A DNA stretch of 37,255 bases, from assembly GCA_964390645.1 (NCBI GenBank), contig CAYMLL010000030.1, positions 1 to 37,255 on the forward strand. The letters are read 5' to 3'. The notes under the pieces are model-generated. The model did not search any database, was not told where the DNA came from, and saw nothing but the letters and a program-made list of their open reading frames with translations. Origin of the DNA: CAYMLL01 sp964390645 (GTDB lineage Bacteria; Planctomycetota; UBA8108). How positions within the stretch are numbered: position 1 is the stretch's first letter; each line of letters starts with the position of its first letter. Positions 16,548 through 27,078 of the stretch are shown here, in pieces. A program made the position numbers and the translations under genes.

Positions 16548-18387
16548 GTCGCCCTCCCGCACCGAGCTTCTCCAGATGCGCCAGCAAGACCCCGATATCC
16601 GCCGGTGTGACTCCCGAGATCCTCGAAGCCTGCCCGACCGATAGCGGCTGCAGCCGCCCCAGCTTCTCACGCGACTCGTGCCGGATACCCACGACCGCGT
16701 CGTAGTCGATTTCCGCCGGAATGCGAAGGGTCTCCAGTCGACGAAAGCGGTCCACCTGCCGCGCCTGGCGCTCGATGTACGCCGCGTACTTCACCTGGAT
16801 CTCGACCTGCTCGACGACGATGGGGTCGAGACTCTCATCCCCGAGTCCGGGAACGAGGGACAGCACGCCCTCGAGCGTGCTTCCGGTCTGTCGCAGATGC
16901 CGACTCAGCTCCTTGCCGTCGACCCGGTGCGATTCGAGCTCACGCAAAGTCAGCTCCACAGCGTCTTGCTTGCGCTCGAATCGGCGGTAATCAGCGTCCG
17001 GGACCAGCCCCAGCCGCCGGCCGATGTCGGTCAACCGCAGGTCCGCGTTGTCGCTGCGAAGAAGCAGACGATACTCCGCTCTCGACGTGAACATGCGGTA
17101 CGGTTCGCGCGGGCTCTCCTTGACAAGATCGTCGACCAGCACGCCGATATAGGCCTGCGACCGATCGAGAATCAGTGGATCCTCCTCACGCATCGCGAGA
17201 ACCGCGTTGACGCCGGCGAGGAGCCCCTGCGCAGCCGCCTCCTCGTAGCCGCTCGTGCCGCAGATCTGCCCGGCGAAGTAGAGCCCGTCGACGAGTCGAG
17301 TCTCGAAGGTCGCCCGGATCTGCGTCGGCGGGAAGAAGTCGTACTCGACCGCGTACCCGTACTGACAGACCCTCGCATCGCGCAGCGCGGGGATCGTCCG
17401 CAGCATCCGGTCCTGCACCTCACGCGGCAGGCTGGTGGAGACGCCGTTGAGGTAGACCCAGCTCGTGTCGAGGCCTTCGGGCTCCAGGAAGATCTGATGC
17501 GCGGTCTTCTGCGCGAAACGCACGACCTTGTCCTCGATCGACGGGCAGTAGCGCGGCCCGATGCCCTCGATCTGGCCCGAGTATATCGGCGCGCGGTGGA
17601 GGTTGGCGCGAATCACCTCGTGCGTCTCCTCGCAAGTGTGCGCGACATGGCAGTCGACCTGGGGCAGCGTGATCTCGCGCGTCGAGAAAGAGAACGGAGT
17701 GGGCGGATTGTCGCCGGGCTGTCGTCGAGTCGTCGTGAAGTCGATCGTCGAGTGATCGACGCGCGGCGGAGTGCCGGTCTTCAGTCGACCGCGCTCGAAG
17801 CCGAGATCCTCCAGGTGGTCCGAGAGGCCGTATGCGGCCCCTTCGCCGACACGCCCGCCCCGCTCCTTCTCCTCACCGAAGTGCATCAGGCCGCGCAGAA
17901 ACGTGCCGTTCGTCAGCACGACCGTACGCGCGCCGATCACCGCGCCGTCGGCGAGTCGGACACCGGTGACGCGCCGCGAAGCACCGGTCGACTCGACAGT
18001 GAGCCCTTCGACCCTCGCCTCGACCACGCTGAGCCCCGACGTCGATCCGGCGAGGCGAACCATCCAGTCCTGATAGCGGTGCTTGTCGCACTGCGCGCGT
18101 GGCGCACGAACCGCTGGGCCCTTGCGGGTGTTCAGCAGTCGAAACTGGATACCGCTCGCATCGGTGCCCCGGCCCATGACGCCACCGAGCGCATCGATCT
18201 CCCGGACCATCTGTCCCTTGCCGAGCCCCCCGATGGCGGGGTTGCAGGACATGCGTCCGATGGCCCCCGCGTCGAGAGTCACGAGGGCCGTTGCGGCCCC
18301 CATGCGCGCGGCCGCCATCGCCGCTTCCATCCCCGCATGGCCACCGCCCACGACCACGACGTCGAAGCGTTCGCCACGGGCTGTCAC
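16531..18387 (-). CDS. mnmG: tRNA uridine-34 carboxymethylaminomethyl modification enzyme MnmG (GidA)
   Basis: MnmG, with MnmE, modifies the wobble uridine of several tRNAs using FAD and methylene-tetrahydrofolate. The FAD-binding GGGHAG is at residues 14-19. MSCNPAIGGLGKG, PRAQCDKHRYQDWM and FTSRAEYRLLLRSDNAD are family signatures. The 618-residue length is standard. The GTG start overlaps the aroA stop as GTGA (18384-18387). mnmE is not in the window. Confidence 0.96.
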   Translation of the reverse strand: MTARGERFDVVVVGGGHAGMEAAMAAARMGAATALVTLDAGAIGRMSCNPAIGGLGKGQMVREIDALGGVMGRGTDASGIQFRLLNTRKGPAVRAPRAQCDKHRYQDWMVRLAGSTSGLSVVEARVEGLTVESTGASRRVTGVRLADGAVIGARTVVLTNGTFLRGLMHFGEEKERGGRVGEGAAYGLSDHLEDLGFERGRLKTGTPPRVDHSTIDFTTTRRQPGDNPPTPFSFSTREITLPQVDCHVAHTCEETHEVIRANLHRAPIYSGQIEGIGPRYCPSIEDKVVRFAQKTAHQIFLEPEGLDTSWVYLNGVSTSLPREVQDRMLRTIPALRDARVCQYGYAVEYDFFPPTQIRATFETRLVDGLYFAGQICGTSGYEEAAAQGLLAGVNAVLAMREEDPLILDRSQAYIGVLVDDLVKESPREPYRMFTSRAEYRLLLRSDNADLRLTDIGRRLGLVPDADYRRFERKQDAVELTLRELESHRVDGKELSRHLRQTGSTLEGVLSLVPGLGDESLDPIVVEQVEIQVKYAAYIERQARQVDRFRRLETLRIPAEIDYDAVVGIRHESREKLGRLQPLSVGQASRISGVTPADIGVLLAHLEKLGAGGRHAGSA

Positions 18388-19829
18388 GCCGAGCCTCCGG
18401 CACGCGGGTCGGACAGGGTCTCGAGCACCTCACCGCTCGCATCGCGAAACGTTGAGTGGCAGCCGATCGAGCGCAGAGCGTCGAAGAAGCCGGGGAAGGA
18501 CTTCCTGACGACGCCAGGGCTGCGGATGACGACACCCGGAACCAGAAGACCGGCGACCGACATCGCCATCGCGATGCGGTGATCCGCCCAGGAGTCGATC
18601 TCGGCGCCGTGAAGCGACTCCAGACCCTGCTGGCCATCGATCTCCAGCCCGTCCTCGCGCTCCACGACCTTCACCCCGATCTTCCTCAGCTCACTCGCGA
18701 CACTGGCAATGCGATCACTCTCCTTGTGCCGCAGGTGCGGCACGCCGGTCAATCGTGTCCGCCCACGAGCGAGAGCGCCGACGACGGCGAGCGTCGGCAC
18801 GACGTCGGGCATGGCAGCGCAGTCGCAGGAAACGCCCCGCAGAAGACCGCCCACTCCGGTGACCGTGACCGCATCGCTCTCCTTCTTCACGCGACAGCCC
18901 ATTTCCGCAAGAACGTCCGCACAGCGCAGATCGCCCTGAATGGAGTCCTTCCCGACGCCCTCCACGCGAACCGTGCCACCGGTGACCGCCGCCGCGGCGT
19001 AGAAGTAGCCGGCGGTCGAAGCGTCGCCCTCGACGAAGTGGTCGCGCGCGGCGTAGCTCCGCCCGGCGACCACCTCGTAGACGGGCTGCCCGTCGCCACG
19101 CTTGTCGTCGACGGATGCCTTGGCGCCGAAGTCGTTCATCACCGCGAGCGTCAGGTCGACGTACGGGCTCGACACGAGAGCGCCCTCGATTCTCACGCAG
19201 ACGCTCCTCCGCGCGTACGGAGCCGCCATCAGGATCGCCGAGATGTACTGACTCGACACCGAGCCGGAGATGCCGACGACGCCACCGATCATCGTTCGCG
19301 CTCCGATCTCCACGGGAGGGCAGCCGGTCGGCGCCTTCACCTGAGCGCCGAGGATCTGCAGAGCGTCGACGAGCCTCGCGATCGGTCGCTGACGCATGCG
19401 CTCGTCACCGTCGACGACGTACTCACCGCCGGATACCGTCAGAGCGGCGGTCAGAAAACGCGTCGCGGTGCCGGCGTTTCCGAGGGAGAAACGACCCCGC
19501 TTCTCCGGAAACACGCCGCCGCAGCCGCGAATCGAGATGATCCGTCCTCTCGCGCCGTCGCTGACGGCCGAGCCACCTTCTCGAGCGCTGTCGACGACCT
19601 CGACGCCCAGATCGCGCAGCGCGCCGATCATGAAGCGCGAGTCGTCACAGTCGAGGGTGTTGCGCAGGATCGTGCGACCACTCGCGAGCCCGGCGACGAG
19701 CAGCGCGCGATTCGTCAAGCTCTTCGAGCCCGGCAAGCGAACGGTGCCACCGACCGAACCGACCGGGTGAATCTCGACCGAAGACGCCCGGGCCGGAATG
19801 ACCTCGAAAGTAGCAGACATCAGCGCCAT
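18384..19829 (-). CDS. aroA: 3-phosphoshikimate 1-carboxyvinyltransferase (EPSP synthase)
   Basis: AroA transfers the enolpyruvyl group of PEP to shikimate-3-phosphate in the pathway to chorismate. Motifs seen are LPGSKSLTNRAL (K36), LGNAGTATRF, ERMRQRPI, the SSQYISAILMAAP region, the catalytic DVVPTLAV aspartate, LRHKESDR and SWADHRIAMA. LGNAGTATR has A where the common plant and E. coli sequence is LGNAGTAMR. The start may be the ATG at 19829 or the one at 19820, and neither has a Shine-Dalgarno. It heads the housekeeping run and has a good promoter about 35-60 nt upstream. Confidence 0.95.
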   Translation of the reverse strand: MALMSATFEVIPARASSVEIHPVGSVGGTVRLPGSKSLTNRALLVAGLASGRTILRNTLDCDDSRFMIGALRDLGVEVVDSAREGGSAVSDGARGRIISIRGCGGVFPEKRGRFSLGNAGTATRFLTAALTVSGGEYVVDGDERMRQRPIARLVDALQILGAQVKAPTGCPPVEIGARTMIGGVVGISGSVSSQYISAILMAAPYARRSVCVRIEGALVSSPYVDLTLAVMNDFGAKASVDDKRGDGQPVYEVVAGRSYAARDHFVEGDASTAGYFYAAAAVTGGTVRVEGVGKDSIQGDLRCADVLAEMGCRVKKESDAVTVTGVGGLLRGVSCDCAAMPDVVPTLAVVGALARGRTRLTGVPHLRHKESDRIASVASELRKIGVKVVEREDGLEIDGQQGLESLHGAEIDSWADHRIAMAMSVAGLLVPGVVIRSPGVVRKSFPGFFDALRSIGCHSTFRDASGEVLETLSDPRAGGSA

Positions 19830-19862
19830 CCGCGGGAAGGTGCAAAAAAAACGTAACGCGTC

Positions 19863-19890
19863 ATTATAGAAGGGGTTCGGGAGGAGTCAA
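19863..19890 (-). promoter_or_regulatory. Sigma70-type promoter for aroA and the downstream run
   Basis: On the minus strand TTGACT (19890-19885) and a perfect TATAAT (19868-19863) are separated by 16 nt. Transcription should start near 19856, about 27 nt before the aroA ATG. A run of eight T (19851-19844 on the minus strand) falls at about +6 to +13. It is the best core promoter I saw in this GC-rich window. Confidence 0.65.
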
Positions 19891-20006
19891 TCGAGGCGCG
19901 AGGGGCGACCGTCAAGACGAATCGGACGCGACGATCGCGTCGACGCCGGGATCTGCACGCGGCGGCCGCCGCTGCACGGACCGTGGAGCCGGCGAGCGTC
20001 CGCCGC

Positions 20007-21524
<1,518 letters not shown>

Positions 21525-21716
21525 TCCCGCACTTGCCTCAGCAGCCGGTCAAGAAGATGAATCCGGCGCGAACGTGGCTATCGCGCCCGAGACGCCCGTC
21601 ACCAGGACCCGTGTCGCCAGAACTCGATAAAGCACCGCATGTCCGCCGTTCCGGCGTCTCGATCTCGGAACAGATCACTCGCTCTCGCATCCGGAGCACG
21701 CTCTCAACGGCCTGTG

Positions 21717-23954
21717 TCAGGTTCCCGCGCTCTCGACCTTGGCGGTCGACCGCGACTCGCCCGCCGACTCCCCGAGGCTGTAGATGCGGTCCCCGGAACG
21801 CGCCAGACGATCCAGCAGCTCACAGGGAACGTGTCGAGGGTCCCGCAGCGATCTCAGCCCGTCGACGACCTTCGTGACACCAACGCTGTCCGCGTAGCGC
21901 AGTGGCCCCCCACGAAACGGCGCGAATCCGGTCCCGAAGACCATCGCGAGGTCGACATCCGAAGGGCGCTCGACGATCTTCTCCTCGAGAGCCCTCGCGG
22001 CCTCGTTGACCATCGGGTACACCAGACGCCGGATCCAGAGCGCCTGATCGTCCGCCTTGAAGCCGGAGCCGCCGGTGCCACCGTGGCGCAGCATGTCGTC
22101 GTTCGGCTTCTTGCTCTTGCCACCGTGGATGTAGAAGCCACGGCCCGTCTTCTTTCCGAGTCGCGCGCTGTTCTCCTTCAGAGCCGACAGCAGCTCCGGC
22201 GGTCGCGCTCGCTCGCCGAATGCCTCGTGGAGGATGACCCCGACCTTGGCACCGACGTCGAGGCCGACCTCGTCGAGCAGCTCGAAGGGCCCCATCGGCA
22301 TGCCGAACTCGCGGATGGCCGCATCGATGCTGACCGGCGAGTAGCCCTCCTCGAAGAGCCGCGTCGCCTCGTTGAGGTACGGACCGAGGATTCGGTTGAC
22401 CAGAAAGCCGGGCCCGTCGCCGCAGCGCACCGGCACCTTGCCGAGCTTGCGCGCGAAGCTCTCGACCGCCTCGACCGCCTCGTCGGAGGTCTTCTCCCCT
22501 CGAATCACCTCGACGAGGGGCATGCGATCCACGGGGTTGAAGAAGTGGAGCCCGACGACACGCTCCGGACGGTTCGCGGCGCTCGCGAGCTCGGTGATCG
22601 ACAGCGCCGACGTGTTCGACGCGAAGATCGCGCGCTCGTCGAGCGTCGCCTCGACCTCTCGAAGCACCTGCTTCTTGATGTCCATGTTCTCGACGACCGC
22701 CTCGATCACGAGGGGCGTGTTCTCGAAGCCACTGTACTCGGTGGTCCCCGAGATCATCGCCATGCAGTTGGAGAGCTCCGACTTCGTCATCCGGCGTCGC
22801 TTGACTCGACCACGGTAGAGGTCGTCGATCTTCTTGTAGCCGGTCTGCAGGGCCTCACGGTGGATGTCCTTCATGCGCACGCGAAAGCCCTTGCGCGCCG
22901 TCAGGGCGGCGAGGCCGCCGCCCATGACCCCGGCGCCGAGCAGCCCGACCGTCGTCCCCGACTGCGAGCATGCCTGCGCCGACAAGCCATCGCCGGAGCC
23001 CCGCCGGCCGCGCCGAGCCTCCTCGCTCGTGAGGAACAGGTCGATCAGGTTCTTGGAGACCGGCGACGCGATAAGCTCGCCGATGAGCTTGGCCTCGAGG
23101 TTCAGCCCCTTCTCGAGATCCAGCGAGAAGCCGGTCACCATCGCATCGAGCGCGAAGTACGGAGCCGGGTAGTGTCGGCCTACCTTCCCGTCGATTCCCT
23201 TGCGCGCCTGATTGCGAATCAGCGTGCGTCCCGGAGGCAGCTTCTCGAGACACCGCATCAGGAACGACGTACGGTTACTCTTGCGCGGGCGATACGATTT
23301 GCCGCCCTTCTCGAGCGCCTCCCTGGCAAGATCGATGCACGTCCGGCGAAGCAGATCCGGATAGACGACGCGATCGACGACGCCGAGCTTGTACGCCTTG
23401 CGGACCTCGAGTGGCTTGCCGCCGAGGATCACCGGAAGCGCGCGGCTCAGACCGATCAGTCGCGGCAGACGCTGCGTGCCGCCGAAGCCCGGCAGAATCC
23501 CGAGCTGCACCTCCGGCAAGCCGATCCTCGTCTTGGGCGAGTGGCTCGCGACGCGCATGTCGCACGCGAACGCCAGCTCGGCACCGCCACCAAGGCAGTT
23601 ACCGTGAATGGCCGCGATGGTCACCGGCGACATCGTCGAGAGCTTGTGCAGAACGGACTGGCCGAGGCCCGCCTTCAGCGTGGCCTCGTTGGCGTCGGTC
23701 ACGGAACGGATCTCGTTGATATCCGCACCGGCGATGAACGTGCCCGACTCGGGCTTGCCGCCCAGAACAACAAGGGCCCGGAGCGTCTCGTCCTTGCCCA
23801 GCTCGGTGAGGATGCGATCCAGATCCTCGAGCACCGCCTCGGAGAGCTTGTTGAGGGTCTCGTCGGGAAGGTCGAAGACGAGGAAGCCGACCCCGTCCCC
23901 GGAGTCCTCGAGCCGCCACGCCGCTGTCCTGCTCAGGCTGCTGATATCGATCAT
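21717..23954 (-). CDS. fadJ: Bifunctional enoyl-CoA hydratase / 3-hydroxyacyl-CoA dehydrogenase (FadB/FadJ type)
   Basis: This alpha subunit carries out the two middle steps of fatty-acid beta-oxidation. The N-terminal crotonase domain has GADINEI, the oxyanion-hole region GNCLGGGAE with E126, and LPEVQLG with E148, so both catalytic glutamates are kept. The NAD-binding domain starts at GLLGAGVMGGG (residues 337-347), with catalytic H470 in GLHFFNPVDRMPLVEVI. Two 3HCDH C-terminal domains follow (GPGFLVNRI, then FGTGFAPFRGGPL). The length of 745 residues is normal. The ATG at 23954 overlaps the thiolase stop as ATGA, so the open frame further upstream is a shadow of the thiolase. FadJ and FadB cannot be firmly separated by eye. 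Confidence 0.92.
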   Translation of the reverse strand: MIDISSLSRTAAWRLEDSGDGVGFLVFDLPDETLNKLSEAVLEDLDRILTELGKDETLRALVVLGGKPESGTFIAGADINEIRSVTDANEATLKAGLGQSVLHKLSTMSPVTIAAIHGNCLGGGAELAFACDMRVASHSPKTRIGLPEVQLGILPGFGGTQRLPRLIGLSRALPVILGGKPLEVRKAYKLGVVDRVVYPDLLRRTCIDLAREALEKGGKSYRPRKSNRTSFLMRCLEKLPPGRTLIRNQARKGIDGKVGRHYPAPYFALDAMVTGFSLDLEKGLNLEAKLIGELIASPVSKNLIDLFLTSEEARRGRRGSGDGLSAQACSQSGTTVGLLGAGVMGGGLAALTARKGFRVRMKDIHREALQTGYKKIDDLYRGRVKRRRMTKSELSNCMAMISGTTEYSGFENTPLVIEAVVENMDIKKQVLREVEATLDERAIFASNTSALSITELASAANRPERVVGLHFFNPVDRMPLVEVIRGEKTSDEAVEAVESFARKLGKVPVRCGDGPGFLVNRILGPYLNEATRLFEEGYSPVSIDAAIREFGMPMGPFELLDEVGLDVGAKVGVILHEAFGERARPPELLSALKENSARLGKKTGRGFYIHGGKSKKPNDDMLRHGGTGGSGFKADDQALWIRRLVYPMVNEAARALEEKIVERPSDVDLAMVFGTGFAPFRGGPLRYADSVGVTKVVDGLRSLRDPRHVPCELLDRLARSGDRIYSLGESAGESRSTAKVESAGT

Positions 23955-25270
23955 CCGACCTTCTCCACGACGACGGTTCCTCCCTGTCCACCACCGACGC
24001 AGAGCGTCGCCAGTCCGCGGCGTGACCCCGAACGCTCGAGCTCGCGCAGCAGCGTCAAGATGATGCGAGCGCCACTCGCCCCGACCGGGTGCCCGAGCGC
24101 GATGGCGCCGCCGTTCACATTCAGCTTGTCGACCTCCAGATCGCCGAGCGGCTCTTCGCGGCCGAGCTCCTCGCGAGCGAAGTCCGCCGACGCGAAGGCG
24201 GCACGGTTCGCGAGCACCTGGGCGGCGAAGGCCTCGTTGAGCTCGATGCGGTCGATTTCCTCGAGACGCAGCCCGGCCCGGTCGAGCGCGACGGGCGTCG
24301 AGAACGCGGGGCCGAGTCCCATGCGCGCCGGCGGACAGCCCTGAAAGGCGTACGAGAGGACGCGACCGAGGGGCTTGACGCCGAGCTCCTCTGCACGCTC
24401 CTCGGTCGCGAGCACCAGAGCGACCCCGCCGTCCGTGATCGGGCACGAGTTCCCGACCGTGACGGTGCCGAGCGTGCGGTCGAAATACGGACGCAGCTTG
24501 CCGAGCGCCTCCATCGTCTGGCCCTTGCGAGGACCGACGTCGTCGACGACCGCCTCGAACTCCGGCGGCGCGTGAACGGGAACGATTTCCTCGGCGAACA
24601 CGTCCGTCTCGATCGCCCGACAAGCTCGCTGGTGGCTCAGCAGCGCGAACTCATCCTGCTCCCGTCGCGAGATGCCGAACTCGCGCGCGAGGTTCTCCGC
24701 GGTGTCGCCCATGTTCAGCCCGCAGACCGGATCGGTGAGCCCTTGCTCGATTCCGATGACCGGCGCGAAGTCCTTCGGGCGGAAGCTCGAAAGGACGCCG
24801 AGCCGCGCCAGCGCCGACCTCGAACGCGCCATCTTGACGAACTTGTCACGCGTTCTCGTCTGGAAGAGGAAAGGAATGCCGGACATCGCCTCGACACCGC
24901 CGCACGCGACGAGATCGGCGATGCCGAAGCGGACCCGATCGAAGGCCTGCGTCACCGCCTCCATCCCGGAAGCGCAGTTGCGGTGAACCGTCAGCGCCGG
25001 CGTGTTGATCGGCAGCCCGGCACGCAAAGCGATGACACGAGCGATGTTCGCGGCGTCGGCGGGCTGCGCGACGTTGCCGAAGATGACCTCGTCCACCTCC
25101 GACGGCGAGATCCCGAGGCGAAGAAGCAGCTCCTCGAGAGGAACCCGCCCGAGATCGGCCGCGTGCACGTTGGTAAGTACGGTTCCCGCCTTGGCGAAGG
25201 GGGTGCGAAGCCCGCCGAGGACGACGACCGGACGCCCGGTAATCGCCGGGCTGATTCGTGGCGTATCCAT
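23951..25270 (-). CDS. fadI: Acetyl-CoA acyltransferase (thiolase, FadI/FadA type)
   Basis: The thiolase cleaves 3-ketoacyl-CoA with CoA to release acetyl-CoA, the last step of beta-oxidation. The acyl-accepting cysteine is C99 in VHRNCASGMEA. The C-terminal NVNGGAIALGHPVGASG and CVGGGQGG supply the catalytic histidine and second cysteine. At 439 residues it matches FadI better than the roughly 390-residue FadA. It is coupled to the multifunctional alpha subunit by a 4-nt overlap, which fits an alpha2beta2 trifunctional complex. The ATG at 25270 has only a weak GGGAA site. A TAGAAT at 25312-25307 may be its -10 box. Confidence 0.92.
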   Translation of the reverse strand: MDTPRISPAITGRPVVVLGGLRTPFAKAGTVLTNVHAADLGRVPLEELLLRLGISPSEVDEVIFGNVAQPADAANIARVIALRAGLPINTPALTVHRNCASGMEAVTQAFDRVRFGIADLVACGGVEAMSGIPFLFQTRTRDKFVKMARSRSALARLGVLSSFRPKDFAPVIGIEQGLTDPVCGLNMGDTAENLAREFGISRREQDEFALLSHQRACRAIETDVFAEEIVPVHAPPEFEAVVDDVGPRKGQTMEALGKLRPYFDRTLGTVTVGNSCPITDGGVALVLATEERAEELGVKPLGRVLSYAFQGCPPARMGLGPAFSTPVALDRAGLRLEEIDRIELNEAFAAQVLANRAAFASADFAREELGREEPLGDLEVDKLNVNGGAIALGHPVGASGARIILTLLRELERSGSRRGLATLCVGGGQGGTVVVEKVG

Positions 25271-25306
25271 GGTGTTCCCGATGCTGCGACGATGAGGTCG
25301 TACAGT

Positions 25307-25312
25307 ATTCTA
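25307..25312 (-). promoter_or_regulatory. Candidate -10 box for fadI-fadJ
   Basis: The minus strand reads TAGAAT within a locally AT-rich patch of the 261-nt gap between the VWA gene and fadI. The predicted start is near 25300, a leader of about 30 nt. No good -35 is visible. I saw nothing else recognisable in 25271-25531. Confidence 0.28.
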
Positions 25313-25531
25313 TGATCGTCCGCCGTCACGTGCCGCTTGGGGAAAGGCGGGCGGAGGAGAGGGCCGAATATGCGGTCTGCGTCCGGGATCCCCGACCGAC
25401 AGTCTCGAGCCGGACGCGAGGCCGACACGGGTCACGAACAGCCTCCCTGGCAGCAGCGAAGGTGATGGCACCCGCCCCGGAAGATCGCGAACCGCAAACT
25501 GCAGCCCGGCGCCACGGAAGAGCCCGCCCCC

Positions 25532-26980
25532 CTACTCGATCGCCACGTAGCGCCCACCGTGGTCCTTCGACAGCTTCTGGAGGAAGTCCTCCTTGGCGCC
25601 CTGGAAGCCGAGCGTGAAGATGCGGACCTCGCGCAGGAAGTTGATCTCCTTCACTCGCTCGTGGATTTCCCCGATGATCGCGGCGGAGTCCGGCGGCAAG
25701 CCGCGACCGCGCGTGCCGACGTGCGTCGGAGCGCCGTCGGTGACGAGGTAGATGGTGTCCACATCAAGGTTGCCGAAAGCCTCCTCCAGAGCCATGTCGG
25801 TGACGGTGACGCCCTCGGCGCGAAGCTCCGAGATGTAGCTCGCGGCGCTCTTCTTGTTCTTCCCGGTCGCCTGGACGCCGGAATCCTTCCAGGGATAGAC
25901 GTCGCTCGAGTACGAGATGAGGTTGAAGCGGACATCACGCGGCAGCGCGTTGACGACGCGGACCATCTCCTTCTTCGCACGCGTGATACGTCGGCGCTGC
26001 TCCGGCGGCTTCGGCGGCACGCGTGGGCTGCGGCTCGGATCACCGACGACCGTGCGGCCTCGCTTGCCGTCCTTCGCCGACTCCTTCTTCGCCGGGTCCG
26101 TCGTCATCATGCTGCCGGAAATGTCGAGGACGAACGCTATGTTCTTCCCGGTGACCGCGGCGCCGAAGAGCGTCACCTGGGTCCGTCCCCTGCCAGCCTT
26201 CGACGGAGGCTCGAAGAAGTCCTTGCGGCCCTTGCGAGCGTCGACGTAGTTCCTCCAGTCGAGCGCCGCCGGCAAGTCGACGCCGAAGAGCTGCATCAGC
26301 GTTGACTGGAACGCCAGCAGCGTGCGCGTCCACTCCCGGTCCTTCTTCTTGCCATACTGTTCCTCGACCTCGACGAAGCGCTCGACGATCTTCCGCGCCG
26401 TCGACTCGCTCTTCGTGTTGCGGAGGTAGCGCAAACTCCGACGCACGACCTGGGGCGCGGAATCCTCCAGCGCCAGCTTGCACGCATCCTCGATGTCGAG
26501 CTTCTTGTTGAACGACGCGGCGTCGAGCAGCACGAGGCGACCGTACCAGTCTCCACGCTTCGACTTCCGGGTGCGCTCGATCTCCTTGATGGCGGTCTTG
26601 CCCGAGACGTCGCCGAAGGCGCGCGCCGTCTTGCGATGAAGGAGGTAGAAGTCGCTCCACGAATCGGCGTCCTTCGTCAGCACCTTCGCGAGCTTCGTGT
26701 AAGCGTCGAGCGCCAGCCTGACGGCCTTGCGGTCGTTCGACTCCAGCACGATCGAGACGTTGTCGACGAAGGTCCCGACGTCCCTGTCGCGGATGGCCTC
26801 CTTCAGGGCCGCCGCCGCCGAGCGCACATCGCCCGCCAGGGACGTAGCTCCGGCGCCGGCCGTCGACACCGAAGGACCGGCAGAGCGCCCGACAGGGCTC
26901 CCGTCCGCCGGCGAGAACGAGGCGACGAGAAGAAGAGCGAACGCGACGGGCTTCGAGATCCTCGGCGTCTCCGGTTTCAT
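25532..26980 (-). CDS. Exported von Willebrand factor A domain protein
   Basis: The 482-residue protein starts with a signal-like sequence (residues 1-28, hydrophobic core VAFALLLVASF). The N-terminal half is a helical, HEAT-like stretch, and the VWA domain begins at about residue 279. Its metal site is complete: D286-x-S-x-S290 (LDISGSMM), T394 in VTVTDMALEE, and D415 in LVTDGAPTHVG. A basic/Pro-rich insertion of about 35 residues (297-333) sits just after the first metal-site loop. Its role is unknown, perhaps adhesion or a protein-interaction scaffold in the periplasm or cell surface. I chose the ATG at 26980 because the signal sequence starts there. It lacks a Shine-Dalgarno and may be leaderless. 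Confidence 0.85.
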   Translation of the reverse strand: MKPETPRISKPVAFALLLVASFSPADGSPVGRSAGPSVSTAGAGATSLAGDVRSAAAALKEAIRDRDVGTFVDNVSIVLESNDRKAVRLALDAYTKLAKVLTKDADSWSDFYLLHRKTARAFGDVSGKTAIKEIERTRKSKRGDWYGRLVLLDAASFNKKLDIEDACKLALEDSAPQVVRRSLRYLRNTKSESTARKIVERFVEVEEQYGKKKDREWTRTLLAFQSTLMQLFGVDLPAALDWRNYVDARKGRKDFFEPPSKAGRGRTQVTLFGAAVTGKNIAFVLDISGSMMTTDPAKKESAKDGKRGRTVVGDPSRSPRVPPKPPEQRRRITRAKKEMVRVVNALPRDVRFNLISYSSDVYPWKDSGVQATGKNKKSAASYISELRAEGVTVTDMALEEAFGNLDVDTIYLVTDGAPTHVGTRGRGLPPDSAAIIGEIHERVKEINFLREVRIFTLGFQGAKEDFLQKLSKDHGGRYVAIE

Positions 26981-26986
26981 GCCCCT

Positions 26987-27014
26987 ATTGTGCCCGCGCT
27001 CCCGGAGACGGCAA
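26987..27014 (-). promoter_or_regulatory. Candidate promoter placing the VWA transcript start at its ATG
   Basis: On the minus strand TTGCCG (27014-27009) and CACAAT (26992-26987) are 16 nt apart, each with four or more matches to consensus. The expected transcript start, about 7 nt past the -10, coincides with the A of the ATG at 26980. Confidence 0.33.
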
Positions 27015-27078
27015 ACCCCGATCTCCGGGCCTCCCCCTCTCACGTCCTCCCCTCTGCGGAACCGTACCGCGGCGGCGC

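Noticed and set aside
21639..24344. Plus-strand ORF of 901 codons
   Set aside because: It lies antisense to fadJ and part of fadI, which have complete motifs. The translation is low-complexity (Arg, Glu, Asp, Leu), typical of antisense frames in GC-rich genes.
21717..24623. FadJ with about 220 additional N-terminal residues
   Set aside because: The added part is another frame of the thiolase gene. The ATG at 23954 starts the crotonase domain and overlaps the thiolase stop.
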